A DNA stretch of 64,000 nucleotides from Bacteroidaceae bacterium (GTDB lineage: Bacteria > Bacteroidota > Bacteroidia > Bacteroidales > Bacteroidaceae). Location: positions 1-64,000 of the forward strand of contig JAFXZY010000093.1 in NCBI GenBank assembly GCA_017541025.1, given 5' to 3'. A program made the position numbers and the translations under genes. The notes beneath the pieces were generated by a model. That model was not told the DNA's origin and did no database searches. It saw nothing but the letters and a program-made list of their open reading frames with translations. Below, piece after piece: positions 8,750 through 17,176 of this stretch. How positions within the stretch are numbered: the first letter of the stretch is position 1; each line of letters starts with the position of its first letter.

Positions 8750-8820
8750 GGTTAGCGTGGAGCGGTTAGCGGTTAGCGGAACGACCAAAACAGTAAACCG
8801 TAAACGGTAAACAGTAAACT
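8750..8820. repeat. two adjacent microrepeats
   Basis: 8750-8779 repeats AGCGGTTAGCGG-like units (GGTTAGCG). 8791-8820 repeats CAGTAAAC/CGTAAACG units and is itself nearly palindromic in word order. Both lie in the spacer before hflX. Confidence 0.7.
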
Positions 8821-8892
8821 GGCTTAATATTGAAGACAAGTAGAAGTAAACATTATAATTCCAGCAGGTCGTCTTTGCCCTTTGAAGACGGT

Positions 8893-10197
8893 ATGTCAGA
8901 CGTGAAGTTCCACAATGTGGTGGAAACACGTCCCGAGAAAGCCATTCTGGTGGGCCTGATTACGCCCGACCAGAACGAGCGGAAGACAAAGGAGTATCTG
9001 GACGAGCTGGAGTTCCTTGCCGAAACTGCAGGGGCCGAAACCGTAAAGCGTTTTACACAGCGCATGAACGGCCCCAGTAGTGTAACCTACTTAGGTATAG
9101 GTAAACTGCAAGAGATAAGGGCCTATATCGAGGCTGAGGAGGACGCGGAGCGTGAGGTGGATCTGGTCATCTTTGATGATGAACTCTCTGCTAAGCAGTT
9201 GCGCAACATCGAAAATGAACTGAAAGTAAAGGTGCTGGACCGTACGAGTCTGATTCTAGACATCTTTGCCATGCGTGCCCAAACCGCCAATGCCAAGACG
9301 CAGGTGGAATTGGCTCAGTATCGCTATATGCTGCCCCGTCTGCAACGCTTGTGGACGCACCTTGAACGTCAGGGCGGTGGTTCAGGAAGCGGAGGCGGAA
9401 AAGGTTCGGTAGGTCTGCGCGGACCGGGTGAAACGCAGTTGGAGATGGACCGCCGTATCATTCTGAATCGCATGAGCCTGCTCAAGCAACGTCTGGCCGA
9501 CATCGACCGTCAAAAGACAACCCAGCGTGGTAACAGAGGACGTATGATACGCGTGGCTTTAGTGGGTTATACCAACGTGGGAAAGAGCACCCTGATGAAC
9601 CTGCTCTCCAAGAGTGAGGTGTTCGCCGAGAACAAGCTTTTTGCCACCCTTGATACAACTGTGCGTAAGGTGATTGTCGATAACCTGCCTTTCCTGCTAT
9701 CTGATACCGTCGGTTTTATTCGCAAACTGCCTACCGACCTGGTTGATTCCTTCAAGAGTACACTGGACGAGGTGCGCGAGGCGGACTTCCTACTGCATGT
9801 GGTGGACATTAGTCATCCTGACTTTGAGGACCAGATTAATGTGGTAGAGAAGACACTTTCGGATCTGGGTTGTGCTGACAAGCCCTCGATGGTTATCTTC
9901 AACAAGATAGATGCCTATACATGGGAGGAGAAGGATGCTGACGATTTGACTCCAGCTACCGCCAAGAACGTCTCGTTAGATGAACTGACACATACCTGGA
10001 TGTCGCGCTTGAACGGTGACTGCCTTTTCATCTCTGCCCAGGAGAAAACCAACCTGGACACCATGAAGCAGGTATTATATAATAAGGTTAGGGAACTGCA
10101 TGTGCAGAAATACCCGTACAACGATTTTCTTTTCCAGCACTACGACAGCCCCCTCCCCACTTCCCCCGAGGAGGAGGAAATTCAAAACTCAAAATAA
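8893..10197 (+). CDS. hflX: GTPase HflX
   Basis: 434 residues from the ATG at 8893; a TTG at 8830 would add 21 residues that lack family similarity. The N-terminal HflX domain ([20 protein letters not shown]) is followed by the Gly-rich linker [14 protein letters not shown], then [12 protein letters not shown], and a GTPase domain with G1 [10 protein letters not shown]3 DTVGF and G4 NKID. HflX binds the large ribosomal subunit and splits or rescues stalled ribosomes. The last 17 residues ([17 protein letters not shown]) correspond to a GC-rich palindrome and an ATTCAAAA microrepeat that normally sit between genes, so the native C-terminus seems to have been replaced by repeat DNA. Confidence 0.93.
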   Translation: MSDVKFHNVVETRPEKAILVGLITPDQNERKTKEYLDELEFLAETAGAETVKRFTQRMNGPSSVTYLGIGKLQEIRAYIEAEEDAEREVDLVIFDDELSAKQLRNIENELKVKVLDRTSLILDIFAMRAQTANAKTQVELAQYRYMLPRLQRLWTHLERQGGGSGSGGGKGSVGLRGPGETQLEMDRRIILNRMSLLKQRLADIDRQKTTQRGNRGRMIRVALVGYTNVGKSTLMNLLSKSEVFAENKLFATLDTTVRKVIVDNLPFLLSDTVGFIRKLPTDLVDSFKSTLDEVREADFLLHVVDISHPDFEDQINVVEKTLSDLGCADKPSMVIFNKIDAYTWEEKDADDLTPATAKNVSLDELTHTWMSRLNGDCLFISAQEKTNLDTMKQVLYNKVRELHVQKYPYNDFLFQHYDSPLPTSPEEEEIQNSK

Positions 10198-10230
10198 TAA
10201 GATTCAAAATATACAATAATATAAACTGCC

Positions 10231-10288
10231 CAAGACCCTGCGAAGCAGTTCCCTCGCCTTTAAGGGAGAGGGTTAGGGAGAGGGTCTC
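10231..10288. repeat. GC-rich palindromic element in the fumarase leader
   Basis: AGACCCT (10233-10239) pairs with AGGGTCT (10281-10287). Inside, CCCTCGCC and AGGGAGAGGG form further complementary blocks. It belongs to the same CCCTCCCC/GGGGAGGG class found at 10147, 13526, 15881 and 18011. It ends six bases before the fumarase ATG, so it would lie in the mRNA leader. Confidence 0.6.
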
Positions 10289-10292
10289 CTAT

Positions 10293-11933
10293 ATGGCTGA
10301 TTTCAAGTATGCCCCAATGTTCCAGATGGGCGAGGACAAAACAGAATACCGCCTCCTGACAAAGGAGGGAGTAAGCGTAGGTGAATTCGAGGGTCACAAG
10401 ATCTTGAAGGTTAGCAAGGAAGCCTTGACCCTGTTGGCTCAGCAGTGCTTCCACGATGTGGAGTTCATGTTGCGCCGCGAGCACAACCTGCAGGTCGCCA
10501 AGGTGCTTTCCGACCCTGAGGCAAGCGAGAACGACAAGTATGTGGCTCTGCAGTTCCTGCGTAATGCTGATGTGGCAGCCAAGGGTGTGCTGCCCTTCTG
10601 CCAGGATACAGGTACCGCCATCATTCATGGCGAGAAGGGACAGCAGGTGTGGACAGGATTCGAGGACGAGGAAGCTCTCTCGCGCGGTGTCTTCAACACC
10701 TTCACACAGGACAACCTGCGTTACTCCCAGAATGCGCCCCTGAATATGTACGACGAGGTGAACACTAAGTGCAACCTTCCTGCCCAGATTGACATCGAGG
10801 CTGTAGAAGGTGCTGAGTACCGTTTCGTCTGCGTTGCCAAGGGTGGCGGCTCTGCCAACAAGACCTATTTCTACCCCATGACCAAGGCACTCATCCAGAA
10901 CGAGAAGACCTTGCTGCCTTGGTTAGTAGAAGAGATGAAGCACCTAGGTACGGCTGCCTGCCCTCCTTATCACATCTGCTTCGTAATCGGCGGTACCAGT
11001 GCCGAGAAGAACCTGCTGACTGTTAAGTTAGGCTCTATCAAGTACTACGACAGTCTGCCTACTACAGGCGATGAGACGGGTCGTGCCTTTCGCGATATCG
11101 ACCTGGAAGAGAAACTGCTGAAGGAGGCACAGAAGATTGGTCTGGGTGCTCAGTTCGGAGGTAAGTACCTGGCTCATGACATCCGTGTGATTCGTCTGCC
11201 ACGTCACGGCGCTTCCCTGCCCGTAGGTATGGGTGTAAGCTGTTCTGCTGACCGTAACATCAAGGCTAAGATCAATGAGGACGGTATCTGGATCGAAAAG
11301 ATGGATAGCAACCCCACAGAGCTGATTCCCGAAGAACTGCGTAACCCGGGTGAAGGTCCCAAAGGTATCGAGATAGACCTGAACAAGGGAATCGATGCCG
11401 TTCGTGCCGAGCTGACCAAGTATCCCGTCAGCACCCGTGTCAATCTGAAGGGTACCATCATCGTAGCCCGTGATATTGCCCATGCCAAGCTGAAGGCCCG
11501 TCTGGATGCCGGCGAGGGTATGCCTCAGTACTTCAAGGATTATCCTGTGCTGTATGCCGGTCCTGCCAAGACCCCCGAAGGTTATCCCTGCGGCTCTATG
11601 GGCCCCACAACAGCCAATCGTATGGATCCCTACGTAGATGAGTTCCAGGCCAACGGTGCATCTCTGGTAATGATTGCCAAGGGTAACCGCACCCAGCAGG
11701 TAACTGATGCCTGCAAGAAGCATGGCGGTTTCTACTTGGGAACCATTGGCGGAGTGGCAGCTGTGCTGAGCCAAAGCAGCATCAAGAGTATCGAGTGTGT
11801 AGAGTATCCCGAGTTGGGTATGGAAGCCATCTGGAAAATTGATGTAGAAGATTTCCCAGCCTTCATCCTGGTAGATGACAAGGGCAACGACTTCTTCCAG
11901 CAGCTCAAACCCTGGTGCTCCAGTTGTAAGTAA
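10293..11933 (+). CDS. class I (iron-sulfur) fumarate hydratase
   Basis: 546 residues, the usual length of the fused alpha-beta class I fumarases (FumA/FumB type). It has [15 protein letters not shown] and KGGGSANKT in the alpha part. The beta part has [13 protein letters not shown] and [25 protein letters not shown]. The enzyme interconverts fumarate and malate using an oxygen-labile [4Fe-4S] cluster, which suits the reductive branch of the TCA cycle in succinate-producing anaerobes. It is a single gene with a hairpin terminator behind it. The assignment of class is firm. Confidence 0.95.
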   Translation: MADFKYAPMFQMGEDKTEYRLLTKEGVSVGEFEGHKILKVSKEALTLLAQQCFHDVEFMLRREHNLQVAKVLSDPEASENDKYVALQFLRNADVAAKGVLPFCQDTGTAIIHGEKGQQVWTGFEDEEALSRGVFNTFTQDNLRYSQNAPLNMYDEVNTKCNLPAQIDIEAVEGAEYRFVCVAKGGGSANKTYFYPMTKALIQNEKTLLPWLVEEMKHLGTAACPPYHICFVIGGTSAEKNLLTVKLGSIKYYDSLPTTGDETGRAFRDIDLEEKLLKEAQKIGLGAQFGGKYLAHDIRVIRLPRHGASLPVGMGVSCSADRNIKAKINEDGIWIEKMDSNPTELIPEELRNPGEGPKGIEIDLNKGIDAVRAELTKYPVSTRVNLKGTIIVARDIAHAKLKARLDAGEGMPQYFKDYPVLYAGPAKTPEGYPCGSMGPTTANRMDPYVDEFQANGASLVMIAKGNRTQQVTDACKKHGGFYLGTIGGVAAVLSQSSIKSIECVEYPELGMEAIWKIDVEDFPAFILVDDKGNDFFQQLKPWCSSCK

Positions 11934-11956
11934 TGGTTTAAGGTTAATGGTTAAGG
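11931..11956. repeat. microrepeat at the fumarase stop codon
   Basis: TAATGGTTTAAGGTTAATGG followed by TTAAGG: three GGTTTAA/GGTTAAT units that begin with the stop codon of the fumarase gene. Confidence 0.65.
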
Positions 11957-11989
11957 ACCTTATACAATTGGTGAAGTATTAGGTCATAA

Positions 11990-12027
11990 AGAAGAGGCAG
12001 GGTGTTTAGTCCTGCCTCTCTTCGGTT
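11990..12027. terminator. bidirectional terminator between convergent genes
   Basis: AGAGGCAGG (11993-12001) pairs with CCTGCCTCT (12011-12019) around a nine-base loop, followed by a T-rich stretch. It separates the fumarase gene from the convergent small surface-protein gene. Confidence 0.85.
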
Positions 12028-12447
12028 TTAAAAACCATTAGCAATAATCTTTTTACCTTTCACTATATATATTCCTTTCCGTTTTAATTGAGAATTGAGA
12101 ATTGAAAACTGAAAATTAACCTTACGGCCCGAAAGGTCGTAGGCGACATCCTCGCTTTTCTCTTTTCTCTTCTCATTTTTAATCGTATAAATTCCCACAC
12201 CACCGTATGGGTTGCCATTTTCGTCCAACAAGCGTATCTCTACCGTTTCCGACAGATTAATGGCCTCAGCATACCGACGTGCACTGAAGGGAACGTATGG
12301 TCCTGTATAGGAGAGGTAACAACGCAGCGGCAGAACGTAATCCCCATCGGCAAAACGGGTAAATTCACGCTGAATGTTATCGTTGGGGTTAAGAGCGGAG
12401 AAGCCGAATAAGATAATCGGGAAAAGGAGAAATAATCTGGTTTTCAT
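12028..12447 (-). CDS. small exported protein with YDLSGRKV C-terminal tag
   Basis: 139 residues: signal peptide, a short beta-rich part (YVLPLRCYLSYTG resembles the end of larger Prevotella surface proteins), then the C-terminal tag YDLSGRKVN...KGIYIVKGKKI. This tag is seen on many secreted Prevotella proteins. Compared with the tag of the CotH-like protein in this window (YDLSGRKVNALTKKGIYI), an extra FQFSILNSQL segment is present. It is encoded by a degenerate AATTGAGA tandem repeat (12084-12120). A second A/G-rich repeat encodes KNEKRKEKSE. It is probably a shortened remnant of a larger protein. Its ATG overlaps the anSME stop by four bases, so it is the last gene of the sulfatase operon. 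Confidence 0.6.
   Translation of the reverse strand: MKTRLFLLFPIILFGFSALNPNDNIQREFTRFADGDYVLPLRCYLSYTGPYVPFSARRYAEAINLSETVEIRLLDENGNPYGGVGIYTIKNEKRKEKSEDVAYDLSGRKVNFQFSILNSQLKRKGIYIVKGKKIIANGF
12084..12120. repeat. AATTGAGA microrepeat inside a reading frame
   Basis: TTAATTGAGAATTGAGAATT followed by GAAAACTGAAAATTAAC is the same kind of short tandem repeat found between genes elsewhere, here translated in frame within the C-terminal tag of the small surface protein. Confidence 0.75.
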
Positions 12448-13667
12448 TTTGATTGTATTTTGGAAACAATTTCGGGGAATTTATGTCGAACGTACTGGAA
12501 GAACATCTTATAGCCTGGGCACAGGTAGTTGCGGCGCTCGACCTGAGGGACAGGACCTGAGGGTGTAACGGCGGCAGTGAGACGTTCCAGAAGACGGTCC
12601 TTGGGACAACCGCCAAAGCAGAGGTCGGCGACATCGCAGTGCAGGCACTGGCTGGGCAGGCTCTCTAACTTGAATTCGCCAAAGCGGCGGTTGGTCTGCA
12701 TCATCTCATGCAACGGGGCATCCAGGATATTGCCAACGCGGTACTCTGGGAACACGTAACGGTCGCAACGATACAGGTCTCCGTTCTTCTCTATGACGCC
12801 GCAGTGTCCGCAGACTGCCTCGTGTACGCAAAGACCGGCAGGGCGGCGTGTCAGGTTGCCTATGGCAGCCTCTATGACCTGAACAAACTTACGGCCCACA
12901 TCTTTCTTCATCCACTGGTCTAAGATGGTGCAGAGGAACTTGCCATAAGCCTCGGCAGGAACACTGAAGGGGGCCAGTTGGCCTGACCGCTCTGTAGTAT
13001 AGAGGCCTGGAGGCAGGCCCACATTGCCTGTCTGATTTTCCGAGAGGCTCTCCACCACGGGAAGGAACTGCATAAAGTTGCTGAACTGGCGTAGGAAATC
13101 ATATACCTGGGCAGCATGGGCAACATTGGCCGCATTGACGGTGGTAAGGGTGTTAAACTCCACCCCGTGCTTCTGAAGCAACTCCATGCCGTGCATGGTC
13201 TTCCAGAAGGTGCCCTCACCATGTGCGTCTTTCCTATATATATTATGTAAAGGTTCGGGGCCGTCAATGCTTAGTCCGATGCGGAAATTGTGGTCGCGAA
13301 AGAAGCGGCACCAGTCGTCGGTGAGCAATGTGCCGTTGGTCTGCAGGGTATTTAGAATACGGCGGTTGGCACCGTATTTCTGCTGCAGATCCATAGCCCG
13401 TTCGAAGAAGGGGATGCCACACAAGGTCGGCTCACCGCCGTGCCAGGCGAATTCTATCTCGGCCTGTCGGCCATGAATAGCCACAACCTGTTGGATATAA
13501 CGCTCCAGCACCTCGTCGGACATAAGAGGCCCTTCCCCTCCAGAAGAGGGAGAGGAAAGGGTCTTTTCTTTACCTAAGTAGTAACAATACTCGCACCTGA
13601 GGTTGCAAGCTGCGCCAATGGGTTTTACCTCAATGGCATAGTGGCGAAAATCGTCGATACCAGGCAT
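12444..13667 (-). CDS. anaerobic sulfatase-maturating enzyme (radical SAM, SPASM)
   Basis: 407 residues from the ATG at 13667, which places it 19 bp after the sulfatase stop; the longer frame would overlap that gene. The radical SAM triad is C21xxxC25xxC28 (CNLRCEYC). A SPASM domain with the pattern CGHCGVIEKNGDLYRCDRY and a later C..C...C..CP cluster fills the C-terminus. This is the anSME family, which oxidises the active-site Cys or Ser of sulfatases to formylglycine in the cytoplasm without oxygen. Residues about 36-48 (TLSSPSSGGEGPL) are encoded by a GC-rich palindrome (13526-13563) inserted in frame just after the cluster-binding loop. The partner sulfatase is directly upstream in the same operon. 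Confidence 0.9.
   Translation of the reverse strand: MPGIDDFRHYAIEVKPIGAACNLRCEYCYYLGKEKTLSSPSSGGEGPLMSDEVLERYIQQVVAIHGRQAEIEFAWHGGEPTLCGIPFFERAMDLQQKYGANRRILNTLQTNGTLLTDDWCRFFRDHNFRIGLSIDGPEPLHNIYRKDAHGEGTFWKTMHGMELLQKHGVEFNTLTTVNAANVAHAAQVYDFLRQFSNFMQFLPVVESLSENQTGNVGLPPGLYTTERSGQLAPFSVPAEAYGKFLCTILDQWMKKDVGRKFVQVIEAAIGNLTRRPAGLCVHEAVCGHCGVIEKNGDLYRCDRYVFPEYRVGNILDAPLHEMMQTNRRFGEFKLESLPSQCLHCDVADLCFGGCPKDRLLERLTAAVTPSGPVPQVERRNYLCPGYKMFFQYVRHKFPEIVSKIQSK
13526..13563. repeat. GC-rich palindromic repeat inserted in anSME
   Basis: GGCCCTTCCCCTCC and GGAGAGGAAAGGG are the two arms of an imperfect palindrome lying inside the anSME coding region. It is read in frame as LSSPSSGGEGPL. Confidence 0.6.
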
Positions 13668-13686
13668 GTGTGATGATTCGATAGTA

Positions 13687-15342
13687 TTATTTGAAAATAT
13701 CTTTATTGTTTTTGTCGAAATAGCTGACACCGCCTTTGTAGCCACGGCTGGTCTCACTGCCATCATCGACACCTATTTCATGCTGGATAAGGGTATTCAG
13801 CTTCTGGTTCATTGTATTTACCAGTTCCTTGTTGACATTGTTTTTCGGCCACGCCAGGTTCTGCATCTCATCGGTGCCGCACTGCAACAGTTCCACATCG
13901 TTATCGGCCCATAATGCCTCGTAGTCGGCAGGTGTATTGAATTTCTGCGGAGAGAAGTAACGAGCGAACTTGTAGTCCTTGGTAACGATACCACGCACGA
14001 ATCCACGTTTGTTCATGTCGACACCGTAACGGGGCACGAGCACGAAGTCACCGTCCAACATCGAGAGCATCTCGAAGCAGAACAGTGCACCCTCACCGTT
14101 GCGTACATCCACGCTGTGATCCTTCACTGCGGGAATCAGCGAGTATCCGTGCAGGGCACTGGTAATCTGGCTGAACTGAGCGGCGTTGCCGGCTGTGGCG
14201 ATATCAACGAAAGTAGGAGCCAGGTCGAGGTGCGAAGTGATGTTGTTCACGTGGCCACCGCCCTGAATCTCGGGATGGTAGATAACCAAGGGTACATGGA
14301 TGTTGTTCTCGTACATGTTACCGCCTTTGCCCTTCAGGCCGTGCTCGCCCTGCATCTCGCCGTGGTCGCTGGTATAGATGACAATGGAGTTCTTTAGCAG
14401 GCCTTGCTCCTCTAAGTAGTTCAACAGTACCAGCATGTGGTTATCCTCGTCTTGGATGGTGTTGAAGTAGTAGTCGCGGAAGCTTTTCCATCCTTCCTCC
14501 GTAGTGGGAGAAGGACCTACCCATGCTTGCCACTGACGGTTGTAGTCGTCGTGGGCGGCAGGGCGACCTGGTTTAACAATCGGTTCGTTCCAAGAGGCTG
14601 GAACGGGAGTATCGTAGGTTTTCCGGTACAGAGGTGTGTCAGGCGGCGTTACAGCCTGTCCTGCGATGTAGGTGCCCTCTTGTTCGCCATAATACATAAT
14701 GTCGTGCGGGTTCAGGAAATTCACTGCTAAGAAGAAACTTTGTCCGGCATCGTTCAGTGCCTTACCCTTGGTCTTTAGCCACTCGATAGTATTGTCGCAG
14801 ATGGTACCGTCCTCTTTAAGGCCCTCAAATACAGAGCCGTACATATCTCCCTCTGTCCAGTCGCTGAAACCATATTCTTCCAAAGACTCGGTATCCTTAG
14901 ATACATGCCACTTGCCCTTGAAGGCTGTATAGTAACCAGCCTGGCGTAGCATATCGCCAACGGTTGGCAAATCGCGGGGCATGTCGTTCACATAGGCGTA
15001 GTTAGTATTGTCAAGCATACAGGTCTCAGTAATATGACGACCGGTATAGATAACAGAACGGCTACTGGTAGAGACATTGGCGCAGGCATAGTGTTTCTCG
15101 AAGGAAGTACCTATCTGGCGCAGACGCTCGCGTGCGGCATAGTTGCTACCAACGGGGTACTGCGGCATGTAGGCCTCCTGGTCGCAGGTTATAAAGATAA
15201 TGTTGTACTTTCCATCGGCATTGTGCTCGGGCTTAATAGCGTTGTCCACGTTGTCGGAGCAGGCTGTCAGCAGTGCGCCTGCGGGCAGCAGAGAAAGGGC
15301 TGCCTTTGTCAGTTGTTTGGAATTGAGGTTCATCTTTTTCAT
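13687..15342 (-). CDS. serine-type sulfatase, exported lipoprotein
   Basis: 551 residues. Lipobox LTAC gives a lipid-attached Cys28, so the enzyme faces the periplasm or cell surface. The sulfatase signature is S91-T-S-S-R95 followed by SVIYTG. The residue to be converted to formylglycine would be Ser91, and the third position is Ser instead of the usual Pro or Ala. Other family residues are present: ITCDQ (metal site near residue 54), K142-G-K-W-H146, and SDHGE with D326 and H327. The substrate cannot be told; in this phylum such enzymes act on host or algal sulfated glycans. Its ATG lies one base after the stop of a 41-codon gene, and anSME follows 19 bp downstream. Confidence 0.92.
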   Translation of the reverse strand: MKKMNLNSKQLTKAALSLLPAGALLTACSDNVDNAIKPEHNADGKYNIIFITCDQEAYMPQYPVGSNYAARERLRQIGTSFEKHYACANVSTSSRSVIYTGRHITETCMLDNTNYAYVNDMPRDLPTVGDMLRQAGYYTAFKGKWHVSKDTESLEEYGFSDWTEGDMYGSVFEGLKEDGTICDNTIEWLKTKGKALNDAGQSFFLAVNFLNPHDIMYYGEQEGTYIAGQAVTPPDTPLYRKTYDTPVPASWNEPIVKPGRPAAHDDYNRQWQAWVGPSPTTEEGWKSFRDYYFNTIQDEDNHMLVLLNYLEEQGLLKNSIVIYTSDHGEMQGEHGLKGKGGNMYENNIHVPLVIYHPEIQGGGHVNNITSHLDLAPTFVDIATAGNAAQFSQITSALHGYSLIPAVKDHSVDVRNGEGALFCFEMLSMLDGDFVLVPRYGVDMNKRGFVRGIVTKDYKFARYFSPQKFNTPADYEALWADNDVELLQCGTDEMQNLAWPKNNVNKELVNTMNQKLNTLIQHEIGVDDGSETSRGYKGGVSYFDKNNKDIFK

Positions 15343-15343
15343 T

Positions 15344-15469
15344 TTAATTGTTCTTATTATGTTTCCAGATAAAATGTATAATGTAGACCATCAGTCCGAA
15401 GTAGATTGCTATCAGGGGAATGGTGAACCAGAGCGGTTGCGAAAGGAAGTCTTGAAAGCTACTGTTCAT
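15344..15469 (-). CDS. 41-residue single-pass membrane peptide upstream of the sulfatase
   Basis: A small gene not recognised before. The product starts MNSSFQDFLSQPLWFTIPLI, continues through a hydrophobic segment (residues about 13-34) and ends WKHNKNN with a positive tail, so it should span the inner membrane once with its C-terminus inside. The stop codon TAA and the sulfatase ATG are separated by a single base, which suggests translational coupling. It is the first gene after the shared operator region. It might be an assembly or export helper for the sulfatase, or a sensor peptide for the membrane-bound regulator; neither is shown. Confidence 0.65.
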   Translation of the reverse strand: MNSSFQDFLSQPLWFTIPLIAIYFGLMVYIIHFIWKHNKNN

Positions 15470-15527
15470 GTTATGTTGTCAAAGGTCAAATGGTTATCGT
15501 TATCGTTAACGATGATGTTCTTGTTCG

Positions 15528-15534
15528 CAAAATA
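15528..15534 (-). promoter_or_regulatory. candidate -7 box of the sulfatase operon
   Basis: TATTTTG on the minus strand, 59 bases before the ATG of the 41-residue peptide. The same heptamer precedes the C1 peptidase (17156-17150) and the regulator (17257-17263). It departs from TAnnTTTG by one base, consistent with a promoter that needs an activator. Confidence 0.4.
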
Positions 15535-15555
15535 ATAAAAAAGATGTGGAAGTTT

Positions 15556-15629
15556 GGTGTGAAAAAACTGCACTTGGTGTAAAAAAACAAACATCAGGTG
15601 TGAAAAAACAATTGTTTTTTCACACCTGA
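15556..15629. promoter_or_regulatory. operator array: three direct repeats plus an inverted copy
   Basis: GGTGTGAAAAAAC stands at 15556-15568 and 15597-15609, with GGTGTAAAAAAAC at 15576-15588, giving spacings of 20 and 21 bp. The inverse GTTTTTTCACACC follows at 15614-15626. The last pair forms a perfect 36 bp palindrome (15594-15629, half-site TCAGGTGTGAAAAAACAA). The proximal repeat lies 21 bp upstream of the TATTTTG box, the usual place for an activator overlapping the -33 region. The same arrangement precedes the C1 peptidase gene. Confidence 0.75.
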
Positions 15630-15639
15630 AATGAATTTT

Positions 15640-15949
15640 TATTCTTTACCTCTTCCGTTGGGAAGCGTATTTGTTCATTTTTCTTCTGAAACGGTTTGTC
15701 TTTTCTTCTTCCAGGGAAAAAGAAAAGAAGCAAAAGAAGAAGCCAAAAAATGTCCGGAATTCGAGGACCGGCTGTGGCGGATGCTGAACACTTCACGAAA
15801 CTCGTTTCGCTCAGACATCGTTCTGTTTATCGTTCAGCATCCCCCGCATTCTCTAAAGCCCCTCGTGCAGAATGATTTCTGCCCCCACCCCCGCCCCTTC
15901 CAGGGGAGGGGAGCCAATAGCCAACAGGCTCTTGAACCTCTTGAACCCT
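15640..15949. other. non-coding spacer with hairpin-rich repeat DNA
   Basis: No gene is supported between the operator array and the C1 peptidase stop. CTTTTCTTCTTCC and GGGAAAAAGAAAAG (about 15700-15730) pair. GGATGCTGAAC (15779-15789) pairs with GTTCAGCATCC (15832-15842), enclosing GAAACTCGTTTC. 15881-15915 is a GC-rich palindrome (CCCCGCCCC / AGGGGAGGGG). The 120-codon frame across it has no gene-like character. It looks like mobile intergenic repeat DNA. Confidence 0.5.
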
Positions 15950-17107
15950 TTACAGTTCCTTCCTCAGCTTCTTCGGAAGGGCGTGGCGGTTAAGGAAGAT
16001 GTAGGTAGTGTTCAGCGCCATGTAGTCGCGCGACATGTACCAGATGCCGGCATAGTTTCCCATCAGTCCCCAAGTGTTTTTGACCATGTAGAAGGGACGC
16101 CCCGCCTGGTCGGTAGCCTTGCCGTAGATGAGCATCACATGGTCGTAGGTGAAACGCCAGTCATCCCATTGTTCCTGACGGAGCTGCTGCGTGGGCTGCA
16201 CGCCGTTGGGCAACTCTGCCAAGCCTGTGCGGGTGAAGTCACCTGATACGTCGCCGCCCCATGCCACGGTGTAGCCCGCATCGATGGCTGCGTCGATGAC
16301 CTGCATCAGTTCCTCGATGGGGATGTTATAACTGGGCTTGAGGCGCCACTTGTAGGGAGCCTCAATGACGAACCACTTACGGAAAGGGTGGTGCGTGTAG
16401 CTGGTGAGGCTTACGTAGTCGGCGGGGTTCAGTCCTAAGCTTTGGGCAAATGTCTGCGGGGTGTAAGTCTTGCCCTCGTAGGTGAAGGACTGGGGGCAGC
16501 GGCCCAGGTTGCGGTCGAGGACCTCCTGCACACTTTCCTGCCAGAAGGCTCGGGGTGTGGCACCGTGGGTAGTAGCGGCTACCTGGGCTTTGGCGAGGTC
16601 GGCGGCCACAGAGTCGTCGGGGACGATAGTGCGGCGGACGTTGGTTTCGAACTCAGGGAAGAACTTGGTGAAGTTGGCCAGCGAGTCGCCCACTAAAGAG
16701 CCGGGTGCTGGCATGGCGTCCTCGGGACAGATACCGTAGCGGCAGATGACGTCAAGCACGTCATCGCATGAGCCGCCTTGGGAGATTTGGCTGAAGCCGT
16801 GCATGCGAACGAAGTGCGTGGCGTTCTCCATGTAGTCCTTATTTACCACGAACATCTCACAGAGGTCGTACGTGCGGCCCGTCTTCCTTAGTATCTCGCT
16901 CTCAATGTATCCCAGCGTTCCGTAGGCCCAGCATGTGCCGCTGCGCCATTGGTTCTTGATGCTGGTGATAGGCAGTTCCTTAACGGTGTTGAATGTTTTC
17001 TGTTCCTGCGAGACCTGCGCCTGTCGTTGCAGGCTCTCCTGTGCCGTCGCTGTCATAGCAGAAGTGCAGCTTAGGGCAACTGCCATTGTAGTAAAATAAT
17101 TTTTCAT
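15950..17107 (-). CDS. secreted C1 (papain-like) cysteine peptidase, bleomycin-hydrolase type
   Basis: 385 residues from the ATG at 17107, chosen because it gives a clean signal peptide (MKNYFTTMAVALSCTSAMTATAQ). The catalytic set of the C1B/PepC group is complete: Q53 and C59 in NQWRSGTCWAYG, H323 in YDHVMLIYG and N344 in VKNTWG. Bleomycin hydrolase and PepC are cytosolic aminopeptidases, so an exported version is noteworthy. It could trim host or dietary peptides in the periplasm. Its promoter region carries the same operator array as the sulfatase operon, and the regulator gene is divergent, so the three are probably one regulon. Confidence 0.88.
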   Translation of the reverse strand: MKNYFTTMAVALSCTSAMTATAQESLQRQAQVSQEQKTFNTVKELPITSIKNQWRSGTCWAYGTLGYIESEILRKTGRTYDLCEMFVVNKDYMENATHFVRMHGFSQISQGGSCDDVLDVICRYGICPEDAMPAPGSLVGDSLANFTKFFPEFETNVRRTIVPDDSVAADLAKAQVAATTHGATPRAFWQESVQEVLDRNLGRCPQSFTYEGKTYTPQTFAQSLGLNPADYVSLTSYTHHPFRKWFVIEAPYKWRLKPSYNIPIEELMQVIDAAIDAGYTVAWGGDVSGDFTRTGLAELPNGVQPTQQLRQEQWDDWRFTYDHVMLIYGKATDQAGRPFYMVKNTWGLMGNYAGIWYMSRDYMALNTTYIFLNRHALPKKLRKEL

Positions 17108-17149
17108 AATCGGTATGTTATTGCTCATGATAATTTTGTTTTCTGGTTA

Positions 17150-17156
17150 CAAAATA
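17150..17156 (-). promoter_or_regulatory. candidate -7 box of the C1 peptidase gene
   Basis: TATTTTG on the minus strand, 42 bases before the ATG and 20 bases from the proximal operator repeat, matching the geometry of the sulfatase operon promoter. Confidence 0.4.
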
Positions 17157-17176
17157 CGGAAATTATCATGAAAGAA

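Noticed and set aside
11028..11774. 248-codon frame antisense to fumarase
   Set aside because: Shadow of a strongly biased gene; no start context or motif.
13667..13772. longer anSME start overlapping the sulfatase
   Set aside because: The extra residues lack similarity to the family and would overlap the sulfatase end; the ATG at 13667 fits operon spacing.
15631..15993. 120-codon open frame after the operator array
   Set aside because: It is encoded by hairpin repeats and GC-rich palindrome and runs into the C1 peptidase on the other strand; no family resemblance.
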